64,000 nucleotides of DNA from AC-32 sp963754265. Lineage in GTDB: Bacteria > Actinomycetota > Thermoleophilia > Gaiellales > Gaiellaceae. The DNA lies in NCBI GenBank assembly GCA_963754265.1, contig CAVWFB010000016.1, forward strand, positions 124,001-188,000. The letters are read 5' to 3'. The notes beneath the pieces are model-generated. The model was not told the DNA's origin and made no database searches. It saw nothing but the letters and a program-made list of their open reading frames with translations. Numbering within the stretch: position 1 is the first letter of the stretch; each line of letters begins with the position of its first letter. The translations under genes and the position numbers were made by a program. This document shows positions 52,419-60,573 of the stretch, piece by piece.

Positions 52419-52589
52419 ACTACGAGCTTAGCCGCACCCGGTTCTCGACTTCGCCTACGTCTCGGTAGGACGGGCGCGCTTACGGGAGTCGCGAGTCGCG
52501 CGGATGTCGCGTTGACTTCCGCTCTCAGACGGAGCTAGCTTCTCCGCGGCCGACGTTCGGGCCGAAGAATCGCCACCGACGCTTGGGAG

Positions 52590-52904
52590 GTGGTCACGGT
52601 GGCCGCAGGAGCTTTCCAGGAGGTAGTCGCGCCGCGCCAGCGCGTAATGGTGGCGCTTCCGCCGTGCAAGAGCACGGGCGTCGTCAAGTACGACCGCATC
52701 TTCCTGTCACTGGCGAGTGACTTCGAGGGAGCCCATGTACGCCTTGCTATCGGCAAGCCCGGGGCCTTCAACGTCGAAGAGGATCTCGCGGTGCCCGCTG
52801 GGAGAAGTGTGGTGCGGGAACTGAAACCGGGCGACGAGGTGGCATCGATCATCCACGAGCGGGGCCAACCGGTAGCAGTCCTCATCGAGTATCAGGCGCT
52901 TTAG
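52590..52904 (+). CDS. Small hypothetical protein
   Basis: A 104-residue soluble protein read from GTG 52590, with GGGAGG a few nt upstream. It has alternating hydrophobic pattern (GVVKYDRIFLSLAS; VASIIHERGQPVAVLIEYQAL) suggesting a small beta fold. A single cysteine occurs. No family recognised. Start could also be the GTG three codons later. Confidence 0.5.
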   Translation: MVTVAAGAFQEVVAPRQRVMVALPPCKSTGVVKYDRIFLSLASDFEGAHVRLAIGKPGAFNVEEDLAVPAGRSVVRELKPGDEVASIIHERGQPVAVLIEYQAL

Positions 52905-52980
52905 GTCTACTCCTCCTTCGCGCCTAGGCCGACTGTCCGGTAATCGGGGAGGCCGTGGTGTCCTTCCAGGGCCGGGCGGC

Positions 52981-53022
52981 GAGCCGAACGCCTAAGACGC
53001 TTCCCACGACCTGCCCCATCGA
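52981..53022 (+). repeat. Dispersed repeat, copy A
   Basis: It starts GAGCCGAACGCCTAAGACGC and matches 54428-54471 with two mismatches in the first 30 bp and small indels after. A 10-bp core (GAGCCGAACG), again preceded by GGGCCGGGC, recurs at 53375-53384. It ends 5 nt from the stop of the small zinc protein gene. Confidence 0.7.
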
Positions 53023-53026
53023 CCCC

Positions 53027-53239
53027 TCAGCAGGCCCAAGCTTCGGTCCAGGCGTCGTCGTTCGACCAAGTGTGCTCGTGGAAGCAGTGCGGACACATGA
53101 AGGTGTGCTCGCGGCGGTTGTCGTTTTTCAAGGAAGCAGGATCGATCCTCATACCGGTCGGCACGCCCTCACCTGATTCCGCGCACCTGACCATCACGCG
53201 ATCTAACCGTGTTGGTTCCTTCTTGCCATCGTCGGACAT
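53027..53239 (-). CDS. Small zinc-ribbon-like protein
   Basis: A 70-residue protein from ATG 53239, which has AGGAGG 7 nt upstream. The core VMVRCAESGEGVPTGMRIDP followed by FMCPHCFHEHTW resembles a widespread family of small proteins with CPxTG and CPxC elements seen in soil proteobacteria. Function unknown. A second in-frame ATG 33 nt upstream (53272) has its own AGAAGG, arising from a tandem duplication of the start region; it would add MSYITETRRCG. Confidence 0.65.
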   Translation of the reverse strand: MSDDGKKEPTRLDRVMVRCAESGEGVPTGMRIDPASLKNDNRREHTFMCPHCFHEHTWSNDDAWTEAWAC

Positions 53240-53240
53240 G

Positions 53241-53304
53241 CCGCACCTCCTGGTTTCGGTGATGTACGACATCCCGCACCTTCTGGTTTGGGGATGTACG
53301 ACGT
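53241..53304 (-). repeat. Tandem duplication of a ribosome-site/start segment
   Basis: Two adjacent imperfect copies of about 32 bp (53241-53272 and 53274-53304) lie in front of the zinc-ribbon gene. Each carries, on the minus strand, AACCAG[AG]AGGTGCGG followed by an ATG. The 33-nt offset keeps both starts in frame. Confidence 0.75.
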
Positions 53305-53447
53305 GCCACGACCTTAGGGGCTCTGGGCGTGCAAAGGAAGCGGAGATATCCCTACGTTGCGCTATGGGCCGGGCGAGCCGAACGTACGACAGCGCGGCCC
53401 GATCGCCTAGGCTGAGACGGTCGAAGGAAGGGTGCGGAACGCTGCTG

Positions 53448-54032
53448 ATGGCGGCCGAGATCGTGACCGAGCGTCTGAGACTTCGGCCCTTTCAGGTCGA
53501 TGACCTCGAGGCTTTCGTTACCTACAGGAGCGATCCTGAGGTCGCGCGATATCAGTCTTGGGACGCCAGCTATTCGATGACCGATGCCCAATCGTTCCTG
53601 ACCTCACAACACGGGCTGGAGCTCGGCCAGCCCGGAGAGTGGCTGCAGCTGGCGATCGTCGATCGGCGCACGGGCAGCCTTTGTGGTGACTGTGCAGTGC
53701 GAGTCGAAATCGATCCGCCGGCGACCGCGGAGATCGGAGTCACGCTCGCGCCGAGCAGGCAGGGCGAGGGCCTTGCGACCGAGGCGCTCGCCGCGGTCGT
53801 GACTGCGCTCTTCGAGCAGCACGGCATGCATCGAGTCTTCGCCGAGGCCGACGACCGCAACGCTGCGGTAAAGCGTCTGCTCGAGCGCTTGGGCTTCCGG
53901 TGTGAGGCGCGTCTGGTCGAGGCCGACTGGTTCAAGGGCGAGTGGTCGACGCTGTGTGTCTACGCGATTCTGGATCGCGAATGGCAAGCGGGCCACGCAG
54001 GGCAGCGCGCGAACCCGGCGAGTGTCGACTAG
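53448..54032 (+). CDS. GNAT acetyltransferase, RimJ/RimL type
   Basis: A 194-residue GNAT protein. It opens ERLRLRPFQVDDLEAFVTYRSDPEVARYQSW. Motif A (EIGVTLAPSRQGEGLATEAL) with the acetyl-CoA loop RQGEGLA and the RimJ-like VFAEADDRNAAVKRLLERLGF follow. It acetylates an amine, probably a small molecule or protein N-terminus; substrate unknown. ATG 53448 is chosen because homology begins there; the open frame upstream crosses the repeat region. It sits in a gene-poor accessory stretch. Confidence 0.88.
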   Translation: MAAEIVTERLRLRPFQVDDLEAFVTYRSDPEVARYQSWDASYSMTDAQSFLTSQHGLELGQPGEWLQLAIVDRRTGSLCGDCAVRVEIDPPATAEIGVTLAPSRQGEGLATEALAAVVTALFEQHGMHRVFAEADDRNAAVKRLLERLGFRCEARLVEADWFKGEWSTLCVYAILDREWQAGHAGQRANPASVD

Positions 54033-54143
54033 GGAGCCGAGCGACCACAGCGAGTCTCTCCCCAAAATCTCCGCTCGGCTCCGTGCCTGCACTGTACCTA
54101 CCGGCAACCCCGGTTAGTCATGCCCATAGGCCTGTTGAGTAGT

Positions 54144-54223
54144 GGAGCCGGAGCGTGGCTCCGTTCCCCTGCGGCCAGGAACGCGCCCCTCGGGGGGAGA
54201 GAACTCCGAGGTGCTCCGGCTCC
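54144..54223. repeat. Long inverted repeat, possible structured RNA
   Basis: GGAGCCGGAGC (54144-54154) and GCTCCGGCTCC (54213-54223) are perfect 11-bp inverted arms. Inside are GTTCC/GGAAC and CCCC-TC-GGGG stems, so the 80-nt segment could fold as a branched RNA. No known RNA family recognised. Confidence 0.5.
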
Positions 54224-54427
54224 ATGCGCCGCACCTTGGTTCTCCCCCGCAGCGCGAGGAACATACACCGCGCGGGGGTTGAGGCAACGATTGGGCGATT
54301 GATCGGTCACGAGGTCGTCGTAGGAATCGACCAGCGCTTGACAGTCAGCACCGCCACTCGCCTCGTTTTACGGCACGCTCACGCGAGGAAAGAATCCGAC
54401 CGGTGACGTTATGAGGGCGGGCCGATT

Positions 54428-54471
54428 GAGCCGAACGCCTAGGACGCTTTCCACGACCCGGCCCCGATCGA
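54428..54471 (+). repeat. Dispersed repeat, copy B
   Basis: Counterpart of 52981-53022, 1.45 kb away in the same orientation (GAGCCGAACGCCTAGGACGC at its start). The two copies bracket the zinc-ribbon and GNAT genes. Confidence 0.7.
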
Positions 54472-54630
54472 ACCTACGAGACGTCAGAGCGCGGCGCGAG
54501 TGGCTCATTCGGCCACTCTCCGGAGCCAGGCGGCCTCTGTTGTTCCTGGGACGTCTTGGCCGCCAGGGTCCCAGTGAAGGAGCAGGCCGCCCGGCTCCTC
54601 TTTCAGACAGATGCGTTCGGTTCTTCGGAC

Positions 54631-54819
54631 TTACGCCTCCTCAACAATGAGTGTCGGCGGTTGGTCGGCATCGTTGTCGCGCACTGCAACAACGCGCAGT
54701 GTCTTGTGGCCGAAGTGGATCGTGTGACCCGGCGACCAGTTCGGCACCGCGCTACTCAGCTGCGACGGCTCAGCCGGCTCGCCGTCTGCTCTCTCGAGCC
54801 TGAACAGAAACCCTGCCAT
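54631..54819 (-). CDS. Small conserved hypothetical protein (62 residues)
   Basis: ATG 54819 with GGAGA 5 nt upstream. The sequence MAGFLFRLERADGEPAEP, SAVPNWSPGHTIHFG and LRVVAVRDNDADQPPTLIVEE matches a small protein I have seen in many actinobacteria, of unknown function. It is probably a tiny beta-barrel. The longer open frame upstream has shadow-like composition. Confidence 0.65.
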   Translation of the reverse strand: MAGFLFRLERADGEPAEPSQLSSAVPNWSPGHTIHFGHKTLRVVAVRDNDADQPPTLIVEEA

Positions 54820-55599
54820 TCGGTTCTCCTTCCGTTGTCGGCTGGGACCGAACGGCAGCGCGAGCATACGACAAGGGACCACGAAGAATCCAAAAACGGC
54901 GGACGCTCGTTTATTAGGTCGAGGCGGCCAGGGCGATGGGGACTGACGGTTGGCTGTCGTTCTGGCGCCTCGACTTTTCGAGGGAGCTCGACAGTCGGGC
55001 AAGACCATCCGTTTGACCCTGGAACCTCGTACCTCGCGCGCAGACGATGAAGGAGCCGGGTGGCCGCCTTCGCTCCAGCGCGCCCTATAGCCCCAGTGGG
55101 TCGCGGCAGGAGTCGGCCAGGGAGCGGTCGCCCGGCTCTCTTTGTAAAACAGCTACGCCGGGGGATCGGTTACGTGCGGGCGATCGCGATCGAGGAGGGC
55201 CTGCGCGAGCTGCGGGCTCTCGTGATCTCGCCCGACTCAGGCGCGCGTCGAGCGAATCGCTCGCAGTTTGCGCCCTTGTTGGCACGCGGTTGTGCGCCAG
55301 TTCGTAGCGGCGGATACGAGGTGCTACGTTCGGAGTGGCGTCCGAGGCGTAACGGACGCATGACCCCACGGCCGCCGACCTCTCTCCCCACGACCTCGGA
55401 GGTCCGCCTCGGGCGCTCACCTTCGCTACGCATGGCGGCAGGCAGCCCAGTAGGGGCGCGCGGCCAGGCCTGGACTCTCATGCTCGACCGGCATGGCCGT
55501 GCTGCCCGTCCGTGGAAGCCGGGCGCTCTAGAATCGCCCGCCTCCGCGTGGCCGCGGTCGGATGTCGAAGCCGCAAACCGCCCTTGAGCGGCGCCCGCG
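54820..55599. other. 780-nt stretch without supported gene
   Basis: Several overlapping open frames exist on both strands, but they are Arg/Ser/Pro-rich and lack ribosome sites or motifs. I see no RNA gene or clear repeat. Probably decayed accessory DNA next to the tRNA-Pro gene. Confidence 0.45.
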
Positions 55600-55772
55600 G
55601 TTCCTTTAGCCAAGGTCGACGCACCCCTGGCCAAGCCGGTCCCGACCACCTCGTAATAGAGGCCGTTCGGGAAGACGGGTCGGGCCTGGTCGTAGGCCTG
55701 GGACTTCGAGCGGTTCGCCGCCAGCTGCGCCTGCACGAGGATCGTTCCGCCGAGGGTCTGATGCCGCGGAAG
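55600..55772 (-). pseudogene. Gene fragment without start
   Basis: On the minus strand a segment with strong coding-type third positions reads ALPRHQTLGGTILVQAQ, then SKSQAYDQARPVFPNGLYYE and VVGTGLARG. It starts after a TGA and has no start codon before it, and coding quality is lost after about 60 residues. It looks like a remnant of a longer gene. No family recognised. Confidence 0.35.
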
Positions 55773-55783
55773 CGCGCGGTCGG

Positions 55784-55936
55784 TTACTCCTCGTCGTCAC
55801 TCTCGTTGACGACCGGGTCGTTCGCGAGCCGAGCCGCCTTCTCACGCTGCTCCTCGGCGACCTCCTCGGTCTGCTCGACGAACTTGTTCTCTTCGTTCAG
55901 GCGACTCTCTCGCTCTCGATCTTCTGCGTCGGTCAT
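55784..55936 (-). CDS. Small highly charged protein (50 residues)
   Basis: ATG 55936 opens a 50-codon frame, MTDAEDRERESRLNEENKF ... DPVVNESDDEE, very rich in Glu, Asp, Arg and Asn and likely a single helix or disordered. No ribosome site is obvious. Function unknown. The longer frame upstream is shadow-like. Confidence 0.45.
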   Translation of the reverse strand: MTDAEDRERESRLNEENKFVEQTEEVAEEQREKAARLANDPVVNESDDEE

Positions 55937-56098
55937 ACGTTGCCCATTCCCGGAAACCTTGTGCTGTAACCCCGGACTCGCGGGGGTCAACCCGCGGCGG
56001 CGTTGAACGCATCCATCCGCGCTCGACCGAAGTGGAACTTCGAGGTTTGGGCAGCAAATGGGCAGCGCCGACTGAAAACGGATCGCACCCCACACGGC

Positions 56099-56125
56099 AA
56101 AAAGCCCCGCACTAGCGGGGCTTTT
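56099..56125. terminator. Bidirectional rho-independent terminator after tRNA-Pro
   Basis: AAAAA-GCCCCGC-ACTA-GCGGGGC-TTTT: a perfect 7-bp GC stem flanked by A and T tracts, 7 nt beyond the tRNA 3' end. On the minus strand it terminates the tRNA transcript. Confidence 0.9.
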
Positions 56126-56131
56126 CTATGA

Positions 56132-56206
56132 TCGGGGCGCCGAGATTTGAACTCGGGACCTCTAGTCCCCCAGACTAGCGCGCTAACCAGGCTGCGCCAC
56201 GCCCCG
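56132..56206 (-). tRNA. tRNA-Pro (anticodon GGG)
   Basis: A 75-nt cloverleaf on the minus strand. The acceptor CGGGGCG pairs with CGCCCCG, followed by discriminator A; no CCA is encoded. D arm GCGCAGCCTGGTTAGCGC. Anticodon stem CTAGT/ACTAG with loop CTGGGGG, anticodon GGG. T arm CCGAG-TTCAAAT-CTCGG. It lies 17 nt after the HTH gene that follows proS and is probably cotranscribed with them. Confidence 0.97.
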
Positions 56207-56223
56207 TTCGCGGGAGTTTAGCG

Positions 56224-56526
56224 TCAGGCTCCGAGGCGCTTGTAGAGGCGGTCGATCAGGTCGGGCATCGCCTCCAGCTTGCTCGTGATCACGCGGAGGC
56301 GGTACTCGCGGAAGTGCTCCGGCTCCACGCCGAGCGCCTTCGCGAGCTGCCCGACGACCTTGTCCGACGGCACGGGCCTGTTGCCGTGCACGAGGTGGTT
56401 GAGATAGCCGGCGGAGAGCTTCGTCTTGTCCGCGAGGGAGCGATACGTGACACCCGTCTCCCCCATCAGCCGCTCGATCGTCGGGCCGAACGGCTCGTCG
56501 CTGAACCGACGTCGCCGCCGTGGCAT
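56224..56526 (-). CDS. Small XRE-type helix-turn-helix protein
   Basis: A 100-residue protein. A basic start (MPRRRRRFSDEPFG) precedes a Cro/C1-type HTH (about residues 18-72: MGETGVTYRSLADKTKLSAG, then YLNHLVHGNRPVPSDKVVGQLAKALGV) and a helical tail. The ATG shares one base with the proS stop, so it is coupled to proS. It lies between proS and its cognate tRNA gene; whether it regulates them is unknown. Confidence 0.85.
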   Translation of the reverse strand: MPRRRRRFSDEPFGPTIERLMGETGVTYRSLADKTKLSAGYLNHLVHGNRPVPSDKVVGQLAKALGVEPEHFREYRLRVITSKLEAMPDLIDRLYKRLGA

Positions 56527-58184
56527 CAGACGATGCTCCCGAGCTCGTCGAGCGGGACGCGCCGCTCCTCCCCGCTTTCGCGTTCGCGCACATCGACGGC
56601 GCCGTCCTCGACCGTCTTCTTGCCGACGGTAACGCGGAGCGGGATGCCGATCAGGTCGGCGTCCGCGAACTTCTCCCCGGCCCGCGCGTCGCGATCGTCG
56701 AGCAGGACGTCGGCGCCTGCCGTCTCGAGCGCCTGAGCCGCCTGCTCCGCCTGACCCTCCACGCCGGGCAGAGCAACCACGTGCACATCGTACGGCGCAA
56801 TCGACCGCGGCCACGAAATTCCGTGCTCGTCATGGCGCTGCTCGACGACCGCGGCCATCACACGGCCGGGCCCGATCCCGTAGCTGCCCATGATCAGCGG
56901 CCGCTCCGTCCCGTCTTCGTCGAGGAACCGGGCCTCGAGTGGCACCGAGAACCGCGTCTCCAGCTTGAAGATGTGCCCGACTTCGATCGCCACCTGTAGA
57001 CGTAGATGCCCACCGCAGCGAGGACATGCGTCTCCGGCCCGAACTTCTCGCAGGTCGGCGAAGCGCGCCTCGAAGTCCCGTCCGGCCTGGACGCCTCGCA
57101 GGTGCCAGTCGTCGCGGTTGGCGCCGACGACGTACTGGCCTTCTCGAAGCGCCTCGTCCGCGAGCACGGCGACCGGCGCACCGACCGGGCCGATGGAGCC
57201 GCCGTCGGCACCGAAGGCTTCGCGGATCTCCTCCGGTTGAGCGGGCCTGAAGTCGCGGCCGAGCGCTGCGAGGAGCTTCATCTCGCCGAGGCGGTCGTCG
57301 CCGCGGACGAGCGCGAGCAGCAGGCCCTCGTCGGTCACGACCGGCATCGCCTTGGCGGTCGCGCGCTCGTCGACGCCCAGGAACTCCGAGACCGCCTCGA
57401 TCGTGCGCTGCCCCGGCGTCTCCACCTCTTCCGGGGCGGCGAGCTCCTCCGGAAAATCCGGAGCCGAGGGAACGCCGCCGGCGATCTCGAGGTCCGCTGC
57501 GTAGTCGCCGTTCTCGCAGATGACGAGCGTGTTCTCGCCCGATCCGGCCGGTGCGAGGAAGTCCCGGCTGCCGCTGCCGCCCATGATCCCGGACTCGGCC
57601 GCCACCTCGAAGGTCTCGAGGCTGCAGCGCTCGAACATGCGCTTGTAGGCCTCGGAATGCTTGCGAAAGCTCTCGTCGAGCCCGGCCTCGTCGCGGTCGA
57701 AGGAGTAGGCGTCCTTCATGATGAACTCGCGCAAACGGATCAGACCCTTTCCGGGCCGTGGCTCGTCGCGCTCCTTGATCGAGAAGTGGTAGAGGATCTG
57801 CGGCAGCTGTCTGTAGCTCTGCAGCTCGCGAGCGTGGAAAGTGACGGTTTCCTCGTGGGTCAGGGGCAGGATGTAATTGCGCCCGGTGCGGTCCTTGAGC
57901 CTGAAGAGCTCCGGGATGCGGATCCGGCCGGAGGCCTCCCACAGCTCCGCGGGCGTGAGCAACGGCATCAGCATCTCCTGGCCCCCGATCGCGTCCATCT
58001 CCTCTCGGATGATCTGGACGACCTTCTGGTGCACGCGCCAGCCGAGCGGCAGGAACGTCCAGACGCCCGCGCTGACCTGGCGGATGAAGCCTCCGCGCAC
58101 CAGCAGCTTGTGGCTCGCCGCCTCGGCGTCGGCCGGGTCCTCGCGCAGCGTCGGGAGGAAGAGCTTCGAAGCTCGGGCGATCAT
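56526..58184 (-). CDS. proS: Prolyl-tRNA synthetase
   Basis: A 552-residue class II aminoacyl-tRNA synthetase of the bacterial type with an editing (YbaK-like) insertion. Motif 2 (HFSIKERDEPRPGKGLIRLREF), the insertion (about residues 225-380), motif 3 (LIMGSYGIGPGRVMAAV) and the anticodon-binding domain at the C-terminus are present. GTG/ATG choice is clear: MIARASKLFLPTLRED is the usual start. It follows ispG on the same strand with a 15-nt gap. Confidence 0.97.
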   Translation of the reverse strand: MIARASKLFLPTLREDPADAEAASHKLLVRGGFIRQVSAGVWTFLPLGWRVHQKVVQIIREEMDAIGGQEMLMPLLTPAELWEASGRIRIPELFRLKDRTGRNYILPLTHEETVTFHARELQSYRQLPQILYHFSIKERDEPRPGKGLIRLREFIMKDAYSFDRDEAGLDESFRKHSEAYKRMFERCSLETFEVAAESGIMGGSGSRDFLAPAGSGENTLVICENGDYAADLEIAGGVPSAPDFPEELAAPEEVETPGQRTIEAVSEFLGVDERATAKAMPVVTDEGLLLALVRGDDRLGEMKLLAALGRDFRPAQPEEIREAFGADGGSIGPVGAPVAVLADEALREGQYVVGANRDDWHLRGVQAGRDFEARFADLREVRAGDACPRCGGHLRLQVAIEVGHIFKLETRFSVPLEARFLDEDGTERPLIMGSYGIGPGRVMAAVVEQRHDEHGISWPRSIAPYDVHVVALPGVEGQAEQAAQALETAGADVLLDDRDARAGEKFADADLIGIPLRVTVGKKTVEDGAVDVRERESGEERRVPLDELGSIV

Positions 58185-58199
58185 CGTTGCCCGGGCAGG

Positions 58200-59333
58200 C
58201 TACTCCAGCGGGATCATGCTCGCCTCAGCCATGGCCAAGGCGGCTGGCTTGGCCATCTTGAGGCGCTTGGGGCGGTGCATGCCCTCGGCGATCCACTTGT
58301 CGATCTCGTGGAACAGCTCGTCGACGAGGATGTCCGAGGAGACCTTCTTCAGCACGCGGCCGTGCGCGTACACGAAGCCCACGTCTCGACCGCCGGCGAT
58401 CCCGAAGTCCGCGTCCCCCGCCTCGCCGGGGCCGTTGACGGCGCAGCCGAGCACCGCGACCTCGAAGTGCTGCGGGTACCCATGCAGGCGCTCCTCCACG
58501 ACCTCGGCCAGCGTCTGCACGCCGACGTTGTCCCGGCCGCAGGAGGGGCAGGCGATCATGATCGGCCCTCGCTCGCGAAGCCCGAGGGCCTTGAGAATCT
58601 CGTAGGCGGCCTTGACCTCCTCCACCGGGTCGGCCGTCAACGAGACGCGGACGGTGTCGCCGATCCCGTCGACGAGCAGCGCCCCCATCCCCACCGCGCT
58701 CTTGATCGACCCGGAGTACGGCGTCCCCGCCTCCGTAACCCCGAGGTGGAGCGGATAGGGCACCTTGGAGGCCAGCAGCCGGTAGGCGCGGATCATCGTC
58801 GGCACGTGGCTCGACTTGACGGAGATCTTGAAGTCGTAGAAGCCAAGGCTCTCGAGCAGGCGCACCTCCTCGAGTGCCGCCTCGACGAGCGCCTCGGCCT
58901 GGTCCTGCTGGGCGAGCTCGGCCAGGTGCTTGGGAAGCGAGCCGGAGTTCGCGCCGATGCGCATCGGCAACCCGGCCTCCTTGGCGGCGCGCACGACCTC
59001 GGCGACCTTGTCCGGCCCGCCGATGTTCCCCGGATTGATCCGGACGGCGGCCACACCGGCATCGATCGCCCGCAGCGCGAGGCTGGCGTTGAAATGGATG
59101 TCCGCGATCACCGGGATCGGCGACAGGCGAACGATCTTCGGGAGCGCGTCGGCGTCCTCGCTCTTGGGGACCGCCACCCGCACGACCTCGCAGCCTGCCG
59201 AGGCCAGCGAGGCGATCTGCGCCGTCGTGGCCTCGACGTCGTGCGTCTTGGTCAGCGTCATCGACTGGACGACGACGGGTGCGCCGCCGCCGATCTCGAC
59301 GTTGCCCACCGTGATGGCGCGCTCGCTTGCCAC
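58200..59333 (-). CDS. ispG: 4-hydroxy-3-methylbut-2-enyl diphosphate synthase
   Basis: A 377-residue IspG (GcpE), the penultimate enzyme of the MEP isoprenoid pathway, using a [4Fe-4S] cluster. VQSMTLTKTHDVEAT at the N-terminus, RINPGNIGG, and the C-terminal cluster cysteines in CPSCGRDN and LGCAVNGPGEA are present. GTG 59333 is chosen as start since the longer frame overlaps rseP. With dxr in the same operon, two MEP enzymes are encoded here. Confidence 0.96.
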   Translation of the reverse strand: MASERAITVGNVEIGGGAPVVVQSMTLTKTHDVEATTAQIASLASAGCEVVRVAVPKSEDADALPKIVRLSPIPVIADIHFNASLALRAIDAGVAAVRINPGNIGGPDKVAEVVRAAKEAGLPMRIGANSGSLPKHLAELAQQDQAEALVEAALEEVRLLESLGFYDFKISVKSSHVPTMIRAYRLLASKVPYPLHLGVTEAGTPYSGSIKSAVGMGALLVDGIGDTVRVSLTADPVEEVKAAYEILKALGLRERGPIMIACPSCGRDNVGVQTLAEVVEERLHGYPQHFEVAVLGCAVNGPGEAGDADFGIAGGRDVGFVYAHGRVLKKVSSDILVDELFHEIDKWIAEGMHRPKRLKMAKPAALAMAEASMIPLE

Positions 59334-59343
59334 GCGCTTGAGT

Positions 59344-60573
59344 CTAGCCCCCGCGGATATTTCCGATGTCGTTCGAAAGCCCCACGAAGAACAGCAGCAG
59401 CACCAGGGCGATCCCGACCGCCGAGACGCGCTCGTAGACCACTCGGCCGACCGCACGGCCGCGCAGCCCCTCGATGATCGAGAACGCCATGTGCCCTCCG
59501 TCCAGCGGCAGCAGCGGCAGCAGGTTCAGGAGTGCGAGCGAGAGGCTGATCAGCGCCAGCACCTGGAGATACTCGCGGTAGCCGACCTGCACGGCCTTGC
59601 TCGACTGGCGCACGATCCCCACGGGCGTGGAGACCTCCTTGCGGCCGGAGCCGCTGACGACGCGCGTGAGCCAGGAGCCCATCGCCTTGGTCACGAGCCA
59701 CGTGTCCTGGCCGGCCAGGCCGACCGCCTGGATCGGCCCGTACCGCTTGTACTTCACCGCCGAGGGATGGAAGCCGATCGTGTAGACGCCGTCCGTCTTC
59801 TGCGGCCGCGCAGGTTTGAGCTCGACGTACTTGCCGTTCCGCAGGACGGAGATCACGATCGGCTGTCCCTCGCTCTGGTGGATGGCGTCGCGCACCTCCT
59901 TGAAGTCGTACGTGGGGACGCGGTTCACGCCGACGATCACGTCGTCCGCCTTCAGGCCGGCCGCCGCAGCCGGCGAGCCCTGGATGACGTCCCCCACTCG
60001 ACGCGACGCGTCGGACGGGATCCCGATCATGTAGACGGTCGCCAGGAGCGCGATCGCAAAGAGCAGGTTCGCTCCCGGCCCCGCCGCGATCACGACCAGA
60101 CGCTTCCAGGTTCGCTGGCGCCAGTAGGCATCCGAGCCGAGGGCGTCGTCGAGCTCGTTCAGGCCTCGATCGGCCGCGCGCCGGGCGTTGGCCGAGAGCG
60201 GAGCCTCGCCAACCGCGTGCTCGAGGTCGCGCAACGCGGCTCGGGCGATCTCGAAGTCACCCTGTGTAACCGAGCGCTTCACCCGCTCGACGTCGGGCAG
60301 CAGGCGCGGAGACTCGTAGAGCGCCGGCCCGAAGTGCACGTCCAGATCGGACGGCGCGGGCCTGTGCATGCCGGGAATCTTCACGTATCCGCCCAGCGGG
60401 ATCGCGCCGAGCCCGTACTCGATCCCGTTGCGCGTCGTCTTCAGCACGGCCGGCGGGAAGCCGATGTAGAAGCGCCGCGGCCGCATCCCCACCGCGCGCG
60501 CCGTGAAGAAGTGGCCTGCCTCGTGGATCAGGATCAGGAAGGCGAGGCCCGCGATCGAGACGAGCAGACTCAT
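59344..60573 (-). CDS. rseP: Site-2 membrane metalloprotease RseP
   Basis: A 409-residue M50 intramembrane protease. The zinc site HEAGH is in helix 1 (residue 17 onward). An unusually long cytoplasmic/periplasmic insert (about residues 65-150, with RAALRDLEHAVGEAPLSANARRAADRGLNELDDALG) precedes the second helix. A PDZ domain follows (about 205-280), and the third ligand lies in LLPLDGGH. It cleaves anti-sigma factors and signal peptides. The ATG overlaps the dxr stop (ATGA). Confidence 0.95.
   Translation of the reverse strand: MSLLVSIAGLAFLILIHEAGHFFTARAVGMRPRRFYIGFPPAVLKTTRNGIEYGLGAIPLGGYVKIPGMHRPAPSDLDVHFGPALYESPRLLPDVERVKRSVTQGDFEIARAALRDLEHAVGEAPLSANARRAADRGLNELDDALGSDAYWRQRTWKRLVVIAAGPGANLLFAIALLATVYMIGIPSDASRRVGDVIQGSPAAAAGLKADDVIVGVNRVPTYDFKEVRDAIHQSEGQPIVISVLRNGKYVELKPARPQKTDGVYTIGFHPSAVKYKRYGPIQAVGLAGQDTWLVTKAMGSWLTRVVSGSGRKEVSTPVGIVRQSSKAVQVGYREYLQVLALISLSLALLNLLPLLPLDGGHMAFSIIEGLRGRAVGRVVYERVSAVGIALVLLLFFVGLSNDIGNIRGG

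Larger units (their letters stand above)
54033..54630. other. 598-nt stretch without supported gene
   Basis: Open frames here have no coding-like composition. It holds an 11-bp inverted repeat (54144-54223), a second one CCCCCGC / GCGGGGG (about 54246-54282) and dispersed repeat copy B (54428-54471). Confidence 0.5.

Noticed and set aside
55047..55600. Several open frames of 80-190 codons on both strands
   Set aside because: Arg/Ser/Pro-rich composition, no ribosome sites, no recognisable motifs and mutual overlap.
52900..56130. Integrated phage or genomic island at tRNA-Pro
   Set aside because: The region is gene-poor and next to a tRNA, but no integrase, phage gene or tRNA-end direct repeat is visible.
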